Shown here piece after piece: positions 1 to 8,642 of a stretch of 64,000 nucleotides of DNA. The translations under genes were made by a program, and so were the position numbers. The notes under the pieces were generated by a model, which had not been told where the DNA came from, did no database searches, and saw only the letters and a program-made list of their open reading frames with translations. The stretch is from Clostridia bacterium (GTDB lineage Bacteria > Bacillota > Clostridia > Acetivibrionales > JAFADI01), in the NCBI GenBank assembly GCA_026418695.1, contig JAOAAU010000147.1:23743-87742 (forward strand), given 5' to 3'. Position 1 is the first letter of the stretch; each line of letters begins with the position of its first letter.

Positions 1-762
1 CAGGAACAGTCTGATTCCATATTTTCCAAATATATCTGCCAGTTTCGCAACCGAGGACAAATATTCTTTTGTCTTCAGTCTGGTTTCATACTGATGTACA
101 TTTACATTATTGATTACGACGCCATTGATTCCGACGGATGCAAGCAGTCTTGCATATTCTTTGATTCTTCCAAGGCTCCTGGTAACTTTATTGTTTTTGA
201 AGAAAATTGATCGGCCGGCATATCCCCTCTCGACACTGCCATCCAGATTATCCCAATGATTAATGATTCTCAGCGGATTTTTCGGATTCTCAAGTACATC
301 CAGCTGACGGATATCCGCCTGCATTTGCATGAATCTCAATAAGGAGAAAACCCCATAAAGGACCCCTTTGCCATCCTTTCCTGCGATCACGATACAATTT
401 TCCTTCCTTGCTTCTATGCTCTTAATCCGAAAGCCTTCCTTTTGAATCTGATCCCGGTCAGATTGTTTCAGCAGCGCATCAAATTTCTCGGATTTTCCAA
501 GAATTCCGAGAATAACACACGGCAATTCTTCAATAGGTCCTAGTGTAAGATGGACAGCCGGATTGATTCCCAATAAACCTTTGATCCCCCGTGTCAACTC
601 TGTACATGCAGTACTGACAACAGGAGCTGCTTCAACCATGGCGATATTGGTTCCCCATTTTATGTACTGCATTCTTCGTTCCAAGTCTTGTATCAGGCCA
701 TATTTAAGCCAGCATGCATCTATCTTTTTCTCCTTGAGTGTGGATTGCTTTTTTGCTTGCAT
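1..762 (-). CDS. aguA: GH67 alpha-glucuronidase, N-terminal part (cut by window edge)
   Basis: The first 254 codons of a family 67 alpha-glucuronidase, the enzyme that removes (4-O-methyl)glucuronic acid from xylo-oligosaccharides. The reading frame is open to base 1, so the catalytic carboxylates lie outside the window. The ATG at 762 has GGAGG about 9 bases upstream. Recognition rests on the segment around residues 166-184, NHWDNLDGS followed by ERGYAGRSIFF, which is highly characteristic of GH67, and on the family N-terminal domain before it. No signal peptide is seen, so action on imported oligosaccharides in the cytoplasm is likely. It is transcribed away from the AraC gene and sits with uxuA/uxuB, which metabolise the released glucuronate. 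Confidence 0.9.
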   Translation of the reverse strand, partial: MQAKKQSTLKEKKIDACWLKYGLIQDLERRMQYIKWGTNIAMVEAAPVVSTACTELTRGIKGLLGINPAVHLTLGPIEELPCVILGILGKSEKFDALLKQSDRDQIQKEGFRIKSIEARKENCIVIAGKDGKGVLYGVFSLLRFMQMQADIRQLDVLENPKNPLRIINHWDNLDGSVERGYAGRSIFFKNNKVTRSLGRIKEYARLLASVGINGVVINNVNVHQYETRLKTKEYLSSVAKLADIFGKYGIRLFL

Positions 763-805
763 CTTTTGAGTCCTCCATAGAAATGATCTTAGGTTTCGAT
801 GTTTT

Positions 806-909
806 TGATTTGTAAAATATAAATAATACTTGAGATCATCTTATGCTTGAGATATGATATATTCAATAGAATTCGTAAAGCCGATTTGCAAAAATTAAAG
901 ATTAATTTT
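806..909. repeat. Copy 1 of a ~100-bp duplicated regulatory stretch
   Basis: Bases 806-909 align without gaps to 4898-5001. By hand about 82% of the first 45 positions and about 68% of the next 59 agree. Shared blocks include TATGCTTGA, TTCAATAG and ATTTG. It lies between the alpha-glucuronidase and AraC genes; the partner lies upstream of uxuB. The non-coding half is better conserved than the half that could encode the AraC N-terminus, which favours a regulatory role, but a duplicated gene start is not excluded. Confidence 0.6.
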
Positions 910-921
910 GTTGAGGATTCC

Positions 922-1710
922 ATGATGTCCATTGCAGAGCTGGAACAGCTTATTCCGACAGTGAATTATTTTGTCCACAGAATCGCCGCTCCCTCCTGGA
1001 GCATCGTCAGGGATATGATTAGTTTTCATGACTTAACCTATATTGACAAAGGAAAAGCAACTTACTTGATCAACGATGTTCCGTACCATGTCCGGGCCGG
1101 TGACGTCATTTACATTCCCAAGGGGAACATTCGTGAAGCCTATACGTATGAAGATACGCTCATGCAAAGTTATGCCTTTAATTTTGACTTTTTCGTTCCG
1201 GGGAATGAAGAGGTTGTACTGCCTTTCCCGACAATCCTTCAAATCGGCAGATTTAACGAATTGACGGACCTCTGTCAGGACTTCAACCGCACCTGGGTGG
1301 AGAAGAACCCGGGATACCAGCTGAAAGCCCGGGCACTCTTCATGCAGATACTTCACAAGCTTTTGACCTTTACGCTTTTCAGCAATTCCAACCGGAATCT
1401 GGATCCCCGGATCGGAACTATCAAGGAGTACATTATCAACCATTACTTTGAACCGCTGGAAATTGAGCAGCTTGCTGAAATGTTCCATCTTCATCCGGTT
1501 TATCTCGGCGCACTGTTTAAAAAATGTACCGGGTCCTCCATCAAGGAATTTATTACAAAGATCCGCATTAATTCTGCAGAAAGCCTGCTTTCCATGGGGG
1601 GCTATACGGTGGGAGAGGCAGCCGTACGCTGTGGTTTTGAAGATATTTATTATTTCAGCAAGGTGTATAAAAAGTATAAAGGGGTACCACCCTCCCATGC
1701 ACTGCGATAG
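922..1710 (+). CDS. AraC-family regulator with N-terminal cupin domain
   Basis: Cytoplasmic transcription regulator of about 262 residues: an AraC-type beta-barrel sensor domain in the first ~130 residues (AGDVIYIPKG motif) and two helix-turn-helix units in the last ~95, ending with the usual GFEDIYYFSKVYKKYKG block. The likely ligand is an aldouronic acid or xylan-derived sugar, inferred only from its neighbours. The frame is open upstream to a TTG at 847 (287 residues), but that codon has no ribosome binding site; GAGG at 913-916 precedes ATG codons at 922 and 925, so one of these is preferred. It is divergent from the alpha-glucuronidase gene and convergent with uxuA, separated from it by a perfect palindrome. 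Confidence 0.9.
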   Translation: MMSIAELEQLIPTVNYFVHRIAAPSWSIVRDMISFHDLTYIDKGKATYLINDVPYHVRAGDVIYIPKGNIREAYTYEDTLMQSYAFNFDFFVPGNEEVVLPFPTILQIGRFNELTDLCQDFNRTWVEKNPGYQLKARALFMQILHKLLTFTLFSNSNRNLDPRIGTIKEYIINHYFEPLEIEQLAEMFHLHPVYLGALFKKCTGSSIKEFITKIRINSAESLLSMGGYTVGEAAVRCGFEDIYYFSKVYKKYKGVPPSHALR

Positions 1711-1716
1711 AAAATG

Positions 1717-1774
1717 AAGGGGACAGTTCTGCACAAATTGCGGATATCCGCAATTTGTGCAGAACTGTCCCCTT
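1717..1774. repeat. Perfect 58-bp palindrome, GGGGAC/GTCCCC REP-like element
   Basis: A perfect inverted repeat centred at 1745/1746, lying between the convergent AraC and uxuA genes. The arms begin GGGGACAGTTCTGCACAAAT and the same 20-base unit is found, also inverted, at 37728-37792. It could fold into a very stable hairpin and end transcription from both sides, but the shared sequence at a distant locus marks it as a dispersed repeat rather than an ordinary terminator. No transposase gene is adjacent. Confidence 0.8.
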
Positions 1775-1793
1775 TCTTGATTGGTTCCATTTT

Positions 1794-2873
1794 TTATGGT
1801 GTCTGTTTCATTTTCCTGATCGCTTCCCACAAACCGTTTAAGTATGTGATTCCCAAGGCTCTGTCATAGAGACCGTATCCCGGTCTTGCCTTCTCTCCCC
1901 AGATCATCCTTCCGTGATCCGGCCGGATATAGCCGGCAAAGCCTATATCATGATACGCTTTCATGATCTCGAACATATCAAAGGACCCATCAGAGGAAAG
2001 ATGAGACGACTCGTGGAAAGTCCTGTCGGATGTAAATTTGATATTCCGCACGTGACCGAAATGGATCCTTCCCATGCTTCCAAATTGTCTTATGAGCGCA
2101 GGAATGTCATTTTCCCGGTTGGCGCCCAGGGATCCGCTGCAGAGGGTCAAGCCATTATAGGGACTGTCCACCAGCTTGACAAGTCTTTCAAGGTTTTTCC
2201 TGGATGTAACAATTCTCGGCAGTCCAAAAAGAGACCATGGCGGATCATCCGGGTGAATTGCCATTTTTACGTCCGTTTCTTCACAAACCGGGATGATCTG
2301 TTCAAGGAAATATTTCAAGTTGTCAAACAGCTTGTCTTCATCCACACGCTTATATTTCTCCAGAGTATCCTTTAGTTCCTTAAGCCGGTAAGGTTCCCAA
2401 CCGGGTAAAGAGAAACCGTTTGAATTGGTGGCCATATCCTCCACCAGTTTCACAGGATTCAAATCCTTGATGATCCCGTGATCATAGGCCATTGCTTCTG
2501 AGCCATCCGCTAGCTTCATTGCCAGATCCGACCTCATCCAGTCGAAGACAGGCATAAAATTGTAACAGATGACTTTGACCCCAGCTTTGCCCAGACGACG
2601 AATGGTCTCTTTGTAATTCTTAATGTAAACTTCCCTGGAGGATAATCCAAGCTTGATATCCTCATGAATATTCACACTTTCTATAACTTCAAGCTCCAGG
2701 CCGGCCTTCTGCACCTTGCTCTTCAATTCGAGGATTTTCTCCATGGGCCAGACTTCACCCACAGGGACATCAAACAAAGCCCCGACCACGCCCGTAATAC
2801 CGGGTATTTGTCGAATCTGCCAAAGCTCAACGCTGTCATCCTTTTCGCCAAACCAGCGGAATGTCATTTTCAT
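1794..2873 (-). CDS. uxuA: Mannonate dehydratase
   Basis: Converts D-mannonate to 2-keto-3-deoxy-D-gluconate in the glucuronate pathway; cytoplasmic, metal-dependent TIM-barrel enzyme. The start MKMTFRWFG and the internal IHPDDPPW stretch are typical of the UxuA family, and the length (359 residues) is normal. An in-frame ATG at 2882 abuts the AAAGGAG (2883-2889), leaving no spacing, so the ATG at 2873, 9 bases downstream of it, is chosen. It follows uxuB by about 145 bases in the same direction, with a stem-loop in the gap, so the two are probably one transcript in pathway order: fructuronate reduction, then dehydration. Confidence 0.93.
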   Translation of the reverse strand: MKMTFRWFGEKDDSVELWQIRQIPGITGVVGALFDVPVGEVWPMEKILELKSKVQKAGLELEVIESVNIHEDIKLGLSSREVYIKNYKETIRRLGKAGVKVICYNFMPVFDWMRSDLAMKLADGSEAMAYDHGIIKDLNPVKLVEDMATNSNGFSLPGWEPYRLKELKDTLEKYKRVDEDKLFDNLKYFLEQIIPVCEETDVKMAIHPDDPPWSLFGLPRIVTSRKNLERLVKLVDSPYNGLTLCSGSLGANRENDIPALIRQFGSMGRIHFGHVRNIKFTSDRTFHESSHLSSDGSFDMFEIMKAYHDIGFAGYIRPDHGRMIWGEKARPGYGLYDRALGITYLNGLWEAIRKMKQTP

Positions 2874-2972
2874 CAAAACCATCTCCTTTCAGATGTAGAT
2901 CAAGCACCTTATCAGTAAAGCATATCGCTGGAAATTTCCCCAACGCATGATTGAAGTATTTTGAATCGAAAA

Positions 2973-3024
2973 CTTATAGATCAACTCTTTTGCGTTGATA
3001 ATTTTCGGCTACGTTATCTATAAG
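2973..3024 (-). other. Intercistronic stem-loop between uxuB and uxuA
   Basis: CTTATAGAT at 2973-2981 pairs with ATCTATAAG at 3016-3024, with a second inner pairing ATCAAC/GTTGAT. The right arm includes the uxuB stop codon (3018-3020). No clear U-run follows, so a processing or mRNA-stability element is likelier than a full terminator. Confidence 0.4.
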
Positions 3025-4628
3025 TATTTTCTTAGCACATTTCTGACCGCATGCTTTCCCGCAAGCATTTCCTTGAAATAGCCTTCAACCTTTTCTCCCA
3101 GTCCAGCTTCATAAAGGTTCAGTCCAAACAGTTTTGGATTGGAAAGTATGGGATTCAAATCATTGCCCAGGGAATCAGGGTTCCCGAATTCGATCTTCTG
3201 AAGGTACCCCTGCAGTTCATCCAGCATGGGATCGGGACTCAATTCCATTTTTTCTCCCAGGTCATTCAGGCCAAGCAAATATCTGCACCAACCGGCAATA
3301 ACCAGCGGGATATATTGAAGGCTTTTAAGGTCAAAGCCTTTCTTTCTTTGATAAGCCTTGAGAGTCTCTCCGAATCTTACAGGCATTTTTTGAGAAGTAT
3401 CGGTAGCAATTCTCTGAGGCATATCCGGGATATTCGGGTTAGGAAGTCTTACCTCCAGCACTTCTCTGATAAAATCCGCAGGGTCAAGGATTCCCGGATG
3501 AACCACTACAGGCATTCCTTCTTCATATCCTATTTTCTCAACAAGCTTCTTCAGTTCCGGATCTTTCATCTCATCCGCAATCAGCTTGTAGCCAAACAGG
3601 CATCCATAGACAGCCAGGGCTGTATGTAAAGGGTTCAAGCAAGTACAGACCTTCATTTTTTCCACTCTGTCTACGGTTTGCCGGTCCGTAAAATAGACTC
3701 CCGCCAATTCTAGGGGTATGCGTCCGTTTGGGAAACTGTCCTCAACGACAAGGTACTGTGGACCTTCCGCATTCACAAATGGAGCAATATAGGTTTTCTT
3801 ATCCGTACAGACAATCTCGGTACTATCAAAACCACTGGCGTTTAATGCATCCTTCACCGTATCGGATGGTCTTGGGGTGATTTTATCGATCATGGTCCAT
3901 GGGAATGCTACCTTGGCCGGGTCATCGATGTATTCTAAAAATCCTGCTTCCATAAAGCCTTGATCTACCCAGCTTTTTGCAATGGTCTGAACGGAATTTT
4001 GCAGTATCTCTCCGTTATGAGAGCAGTTATCCATACTCACAAAGGCTACAGGCAGTTCTCCGCACAAAAAACGCTCATACGCCAATGCAACAATTTTTGA
4101 AATCAGGTGTCTTGGTTGTTTCGGGCCGTCCTCCAGATCCTTCCGCACATCCGCCAGGAAAGCACCGCTTGCATTGTTCAAAGCATAGCCCTTTTCAGTA
4201 ATTGTAAAGCTTACAATTTGAAGAGATTTCTGTTTAAAAATGCTTTTCAGCCGATTCCAGTCATTTTCCCTTGTCACATCACCCGCAAGACTTTCGGCAA
4301 TACTTGCAATCACTTTTTTATTCAAACTTCCATCCGGATTCATGAGCACCAGCAGCGACAAATTATCATAGGGCTTATAAATCCTGTCGATGATCTCAAA
4401 ATCAAAAGTTTCTACGGCAATGATTCCGGACTCAGTCTTGTTCAAATCCAGCAGTGCCTGCTGAACAGCAGCGATAAAGCCTCTAAAGATGTTTCCAGCC
4501 CCGAAATGCACCCAGGTCGGTTTTTCCCGGGTTTTGGAAACCATTTGCTCAAAATTGAATTTGGGAAGCTCAATCCCTGCCTCTTCCCAAACTCCAAATT
4601 CTTTAATGGAATACTGATTTAACTTCAT
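3018..4628 (-). CDS. uxuB: D-mannonate oxidoreductase (fructuronate reductase)
   Basis: Member of the polyol-specific long-chain mannitol dehydrogenase family, 536 residues. With uxuA beside it, the most likely reaction is NADH-dependent reduction of D-fructuronate to D-mannonate. Seen in the sequence: a Rossmann entry FGAGNIFRGF near residue 45, the SMDNCSHNG segment, and the LNPLHTALA stretch of the C-terminal domain. The annotated ATG at 4628 has AAAGGTGG upstream; a longer frame to 4646 would start before that site. Tagaturonate reductase (UxaB) is the main alternative, since it belongs to the same superfamily; the neighbouring mannonate dehydratase and alpha-glucuronidase argue for the glucuronate branch. 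Confidence 0.88.
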   Translation of the reverse strand: MKLNQYSIKEFGVWEEAGIELPKFNFEQMVSKTREKPTWVHFGAGNIFRGFIAAVQQALLDLNKTESGIIAVETFDFEIIDRIYKPYDNLSLLVLMNPDGSLNKKVIASIAESLAGDVTRENDWNRLKSIFKQKSLQIVSFTITEKGYALNNASGAFLADVRKDLEDGPKQPRHLISKIVALAYERFLCGELPVAFVSMDNCSHNGEILQNSVQTIAKSWVDQGFMEAGFLEYIDDPAKVAFPWTMIDKITPRPSDTVKDALNASGFDSTEIVCTDKKTYIAPFVNAEGPQYLVVEDSFPNGRIPLELAGVYFTDRQTVDRVEKMKVCTCLNPLHTALAVYGCLFGYKLIADEMKDPELKKLVEKIGYEEGMPVVVHPGILDPADFIREVLEVRLPNPNIPDMPQRIATDTSQKMPVRFGETLKAYQRKKGFDLKSLQYIPLVIAGWCRYLLGLNDLGEKMELSPDPMLDELQGYLQKIEFGNPDSLGNDLNPILSNPKLFGLNLYEAGLGEKVEGYFKEMLAGKHAVRNVLRKYL

Positions 4629-4897
4629 GATGAAACCACCTTTCATTCAACAACGATGCACCTGCAGTCGGCATTTGGCTTTTGCACAGATGATCTTGAA
4701 AATTCAAAAAACCATTCGTGATTCAGGAGAAACGGATATATCCTCCATCATAAACGATCACGGATAACCCTAAAAGGACGTAAAATTGATTAAATGGTAT
4801 GTTTTTTTACATTGTAAGATTTTCAGGGTGTGGTGATGATTCAGGCTCCGATTTCCCCGTTTGTCTCAGCGACATTGGCCTTATCGTCTCCGCTTCA
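4629..4897. other. uxuB upstream region
   Basis: No credible gene is seen. It should hold the leftward uxuB promoter; TATGAT-like boxes occur but no convincing -35 pair. The decamer AGATGATCTT lies at 4688-4697 and recurs at 4925-4934, with close variants at 781-790 and 833-842 in the alpha-glucuronidase/AraC gap. Confidence 0.4.
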
Positions 4898-5001
4898 TGA
4901 TTTATAAAAAATAAACCATTCTGTAGATGATCTTATGCTTGAAACGTTCTATTTTCAATAGACTATATAAAGTTCATTTGTAAAAACTAAATATAATTCT
5001 T
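4898..5001 (+). repeat. Copy 2 of the ~100-bp stretch, possible relic of an AraC gene start
   Basis: Aligns without gaps to 806-909. If read in the frame matching the long form of the AraC gene (TTG at 4939), residues such as IFNR, K, L, KL and I recur, but an in-frame TAA interrupts it at codon 15 and a second stop follows, so it cannot encode a regulator. It is either the debris of a second AraC gene once paired with uxuB or a duplicated regulatory element. A terminator for the opposite operon follows at 5053. Confidence 0.5.
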
Positions 5002-5052
5002 GAAACCTGCAAATAAATGAATCATGAAGCCAGGTTGATCAGTACTGTAATA

Positions 5053-5097
5053 AAAAGAGTATCCTGGGTTAAAGATTTCTAACCTGGATACTCTTTT
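5053..5097 (-). terminator. Terminator of the MFS/MATE/ABC operon
   Basis: AAAAGAGTATCC pairs with GGATACTCTTTT, with further GGTTA/TAACC pairing inside. Read leftward it ends in CTTTTTATTA. It lies about 55 bases past the last ABC permease stop. Confidence 0.85.
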
Positions 5098-5153
5098 GCA
5101 ATTAGATTTTATTATCAGTCAAGTCGTTATTCGCGGCATCGTCATGGATATCT

Positions 5154-5966
5154 CTAACTGCTGGCACTGGTATAATTTCTAACAGCAAAATTCCAAAACA
5201 CTCGGACCAGCGTTAAGAAAACCACAGGTGCGATCACCATCCACACAGCATAAACATGATTGAGCTTATCCACTAAAAACATCGATGGCAGATTCGTTAT
5301 AAAGAATACCGGAATAATAAACACCCCTATTCTCTGCATCCATTTGTTGTAGATGGTCATAGGCATATTGTTGAAATCCCAGCACCTGTCGGCAATTTCC
5401 GTAATGGCACCGGATTTGACAGTCCAGAAGGATAAAATCTGCGGAATAAGAAAAACTGCATATACAATGCAGGTTGAACTGAGCAAGGTAAGCAAATATC
5501 CAGCAGCATTCATAAAGCAGATTGAAATTTGAAGCCTTTGACAGGCCAACACCACCATCGTAATGCCCGCAATCAGGTTTGGAACCGGGAGAATGAAATT
5601 GACATGGCGCATGGTTGCGATAAATTGAAGTGAAAGAGGTTTTGTAATGTAGATATCCAAAGTTCCATTCCGGATATGTTCCGGCAGTTGATAGAAATTG
5701 TCCATAAACAACCCGGTATATATTGCAGTCATGATAATATATGTACCGATAAAGAGCATGATCTCATCCGGAGAAACCCCATTGATGTCAATTCCCGTCT
5801 GATAAATGGCAATAACATAAAGGATTTTTGAAAACAGGTAAACCAGTTCCATGGTAAGAGCAGCAAAAAGGTTGGCCCTATATTCCATATAGCCGATTAA
5901 GCTGTTCTTCATAAACAATACGTAAATCTTCATATGCTTGTTCACTGCCTGATAAAGCCTAAACAT
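5154..5966 (-). CDS. ABC-2 type transporter permease (second subunit)
   Basis: Integral membrane protein of about 270 residues with six predicted hydrophobic helices, of the ABC-2 family 6/DUF990 type. These come as pairs with a DrrA-like ATPase, here the two genes upstream. The frame extends to 5990 inside the previous gene, but GGAGG at 5975-5979 sits 8 bases before the ATG at 5966, only 4 bases past the upstream stop, so this start is chosen. Last gene of a six-gene leftward run and followed by a strong terminator. Substrate unknown; export of a cell-surface or lipid-linked compound is plausible from the family and from the NodB-like gene beside it. Confidence 0.8.
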   Translation of the reverse strand: MFRLYQAVNKHMKIYVLFMKNSLIGYMEYRANLFAALTMELVYLFSKILYVIAIYQTGIDINGVSPDEIMLFIGTYIIMTAIYTGLFMDNFYQLPEHIRNGTLDIYITKPLSLQFIATMRHVNFILPVPNLIAGITMVVLACQRLQISICFMNAAGYLLTLLSSTCIVYAVFLIPQILSFWTVKSGAITEIADRCWDFNNMPMTIYNKWMQRIGVFIIPVFFITNLPSMFLVDKLNHVYAVWMVIAPVVFLTLVRVFWNFAVRNYTSASS

Positions 5967-5970
5967 CCTG

Positions 5971-6780
5971 CTAACCTCCAACAGCCACATATTTCTTCAT
6001 CCCTGACCTCCAGCAAGCGTTAGAAACAAAGAGCATGATCACAATCCATAGGATTTGGTTGATCGCCCCATATAAGATCTCATCAGGATAAAACCGGCCA
6101 TTGATGATATTTGCCGGGAAGAACACCAAATATTTGAACGGTAGCAGACTCAATACTTTCAATATACCTTCACCAAAGATATCCAAAGGAAATATTCCGC
6201 CGCTCAGCATTAGAACCCCCTGCCCAGCTGCAATAAACACTCCCCATACTTCCGTCATCACAAATGCAAGTGAACTGATACAGTAATAAATGAGGAAATT
6301 AAGAACCATCGCCAGAACAACAAAAGGAAGGAAGATCAGCACTCTTTTGAGTTGCAAATCAAATCCAAGATAGATCTTGCAAAGGACTAATGCGAACAGT
6401 GAAATGATCATCAGAATCCCCAGCTGCAATACCTTTCTTCCCAAAAAACAGCATATTCGGTAGTAAAAGTAGCCGATGGGCTGAACGATAAATTTATTGA
6501 GGCCTCCGTTCTTGATATCCTCGGCAATCTCCCATTCAAACCCTGTGGATGTCATCTTTGCAACAAGGCCAGCCATAATGGAATATGAAATCATCTGCGG
6601 CAGTGTATATCCATAAACCACAGGGTTTTGTGTGCTTGCAAAAACCGCGGTCCACAGGAAGCACTGAATAAGAATGATAAAGCCGCCGCTAAGAATGCTC
6701 AGGAAAAAGTCCGCCCGATATTCCATTGCACTCTGCAGTCCCATTTGAAAAGCTCTGAAATACTTTTTGGGGATGCTCAT
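5971..6780 (-). CDS. ABC-2 type transporter permease (first subunit)
   Basis: Membrane subunit of 269 residues with about six hydrophobic segments, paralogous in layout to the next gene: both start with a short amphipathic stretch followed by an EYRA(D/N)xF motif before the first helix. The ATG overlaps the stop of the ATPase gene by four bases (ATGA), which implies translational coupling and fixes the start. Together the two permeases and the ATPase should form one exporter with a heterodimeric membrane channel. No substrate can be read from the sequence. Confidence 0.82.
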   Translation of the reverse strand: MSIPKKYFRAFQMGLQSAMEYRADFFLSILSGGFIILIQCFLWTAVFASTQNPVVYGYTLPQMISYSIMAGLVAKMTSTGFEWEIAEDIKNGGLNKFIVQPIGYFYYRICCFLGRKVLQLGILMIISLFALVLCKIYLGFDLQLKRVLIFLPFVVLAMVLNFLIYYCISSLAFVMTEVWGVFIAAGQGVLMLSGGIFPLDIFGEGILKVLSLLPFKYLVFFPANIINGRFYPDEILYGAINQILWIVIMLFVSNACWRSGMKKYVAVGG

Positions 6781-7763
6781 CCTTCTGACCCCCTTTTTTG
6801 ATACAGCAATGAAATGCCTTCTTCAATGGGGATGTCTTCAATATTAAAATCCTGCACCGGAATCCTTTCGAGAATAATTCTGGAATGCTCCTTAAGCTTC
6901 GTTTTATCAACTTCCAATGTAGCACTTAAACCGGTGTACTCTTTTATCTCACCGAATTCCTTGAGGAGTTTCTCCTCAACCCACTCCGTCAACTGCAGAC
7001 GGATGATTTTCTTTTTGGTGAAGACCTCGTTTACTTTTGACAACTCTCCGTCATAAACCACCTGGCCTTGATTTATAATCACCGTTCTCCTGCACATGTC
7101 TTCAATATCGTTCATATAATGGCTGGTTAACAGAATGGTGGTCTTCGTTTTTTGGTTATAGTACTTTAGAAACTCTCTGATCTTTTTCTGTGAAATGATA
7201 TCTAGACCTATGGTTGGCTCGTCCAGGAACATTACTTTCGGTTTGTGAATCAAAGCCGCAATAAGTTCCATCTTCATTCTTTCCCCGAGAGACAGTCTCC
7301 TGACCTGAACCTTTAATAAATCCTTAACATCCAGCAATTCAGATAGCTCACCCAGGGTATGGTTAAACTCATAATCGTTGATTTCATAGATATATTTATT
7401 CAAATGTAAAGATTCATTGGCGGGCAAGTCCCACCACAACTGACTTTTTTGGCCCATTACAATGGAAAAGTTCATTTTGAAGTCCTTCTTCCTCTCCCAT
7501 GGAACATACCCTAATACCGTAGCAATGCCGCTTGTGGGAAAAAGGATTCCGGACAGCATTTTCAGCGTAGTGGTTTTCCCTGCCCCATTCGGTCCCAAAA
7601 ATCCCACAATCTCTCCCTCGTCAATATCAAAAGAGACACCGCTTACTGCCTCCTTAACCAGCTTTTCTCTGTGAAACAGGTTTTTTAGTGAGCTTTTGAA
7701 CCCTACATCTTTTTTATAATACGAAAAACTTTTGGATAGCTGATCCACTTTTATGACTTTCAT
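6777..7763 (-). CDS. ABC transporter ATP-binding protein, DrrA-like
   Basis: Cytoplasmic ATPase subunit, 328 residues. Walker A GPNGAGKTT at 57-65, signature LSLGE near 158, and Walker B MFLDEPTIGLD near 179-189 are all intact, followed by a ~110-residue C-terminal extension of the kind found in DrrA/CcmA-like exporters. GAGGA lies about 8 bases before the ATG at 7763. The stop overlaps the first permease start. It follows the NodB-like deacetylase gene by 45 bases and very likely shares its transcript. Confidence 0.9.
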   Translation of the reverse strand: MKVIKVDQLSKSFSYYKKDVGFKSSLKNLFHREKLVKEAVSGVSFDIDEGEIVGFLGPNGAGKTTTLKMLSGILFPTSGIATVLGYVPWERKKDFKMNFSIVMGQKSQLWWDLPANESLHLNKYIYEINDYEFNHTLGELSELLDVKDLLKVQVRRLSLGERMKMELIAALIHKPKVMFLDEPTIGLDIISQKKIREFLKYYNQKTKTTILLTSHYMNDIEDMCRRTVIINQGQVVYDGELSKVNEVFTKKKIIRLQLTEWVEEKLLKEFGEIKEYTGLSATLEVDKTKLKEHSRIILERIPVQDFNIEDIPIEEGISLLYQKRGSEG

Positions 7764-7808
7764 AGGTTGATCCTCACAACAATGTTATCCTGATTGTATA
7801 TATTTTTA

Positions 7809-8606
7809 TTACAGGGCTATTCTTTGTCCGGACTCTATTTTTACCGGCTGTCCGTCTACAGCAATCCATACGGGAATGGAGGACGGGTTGAAGATCATCT
7901 TTCGATCCACACTGAACCTCAGATTTTTCATTGCCTTGATATAATCCATAATTTCTATATTGGTGGCGTACCAAACGTTTTCATCCAATGAAACCATTTT
8001 GCAGAATTCTTCAATTAACTCCCAATTGTTATTCCTCTCAAATTCAAAGCTGTGTCCCCAAACATAGAATAGCGGCATTTGATCCCACTCAGATGTATTC
8101 TTAAATTTCTTACACTGGTCCAGCAGGTTCTGATCATGGTGGCAGGTAGGATGCCAGGTCAGGAAATTGTCCGGCAGTCTAAATCCCCCGTGGGACTGGA
8201 CTGTCCTGGAATACTCAACTCCAAGGAAAGGCAGCGCTTTTACCAAATCTTCATTGTAATTCCCAAAAGGGTAAGACATGCCGCGTACAGGATAACCCGC
8301 CAGGTCCTCCAGCCTTCTCCTGTCTTCCAGGATCTCCTCGATCATTACATCACTCGGTACCATCGTGAGAAACGGATGATTTAATGAATGGGCAGAAATT
8401 TCATGTCCTTTAAATAAATCGCCGATTTCAGAGGAATTCAAAAAGGGTTCCGTATCAAATTTCCCGGAATTCAGATGAAAGGTTCCCTTGATTCCATACT
8501 TGTTAAAAACATCTACCAGCCTTCGATCATGAATCTGTCCATCATCGTAACTCATGGTCAACGCTTTTCTTTTCCCTTCAGGATAGTAATTGAAAGTGAT
8601 GTACAT
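7809..8606 (-). CDS. Polysaccharide deacetylase (NodB/CE4 fold)
   Basis: Predicted carbohydrate esterase 4 protein of 265 residues. The metal site is recognisable: adjacent Asp21-Asp22 in MSYDDG, and His73/His77 in AHSLNHPF. The usual RPPYG motif is changed to SYPFGNYN, so substrate or activity may differ from peptidoglycan or chitin deacetylases. No signal peptide is seen, so it may act in the cytoplasm, which is unusual for CE4 enzymes. The ATG at 8606 is chosen because the upstream frame start at 8627 overlaps the AAAGGAG that serves it. It sits between an exporter pair and an ABC-2 exporter in one operon. Confidence 0.83.
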   Translation of the reverse strand: MYITFNYYPEGKRKALTMSYDDGQIHDRRLVDVFNKYGIKGTFHLNSGKFDTEPFLNSSEIGDLFKGHEISAHSLNHPFLTMVPSDVMIEEILEDRRRLEDLAGYPVRGMSYPFGNYNEDLVKALPFLGVEYSRTVQSHGGFRLPDNFLTWHPTCHHDQNLLDQCKKFKNTSEWDQMPLFYVWGHSFEFERNNNWELIEEFCKMVSLDENVWYATNIEIMDYIKAMKNLRFSVDRKMIFNPSSIPVWIAVDGQPVKIESGQRIAL

Positions 8607-8642
8607 CTGCCTCAATCTCCTTTGCATATTTAATACAATATT

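Noticed and set aside
1033..1830. 265-codon leftward open frame
   Set aside because: It is antisense to the AraC gene and runs through the palindrome; no ribosome site and no family resemblance.
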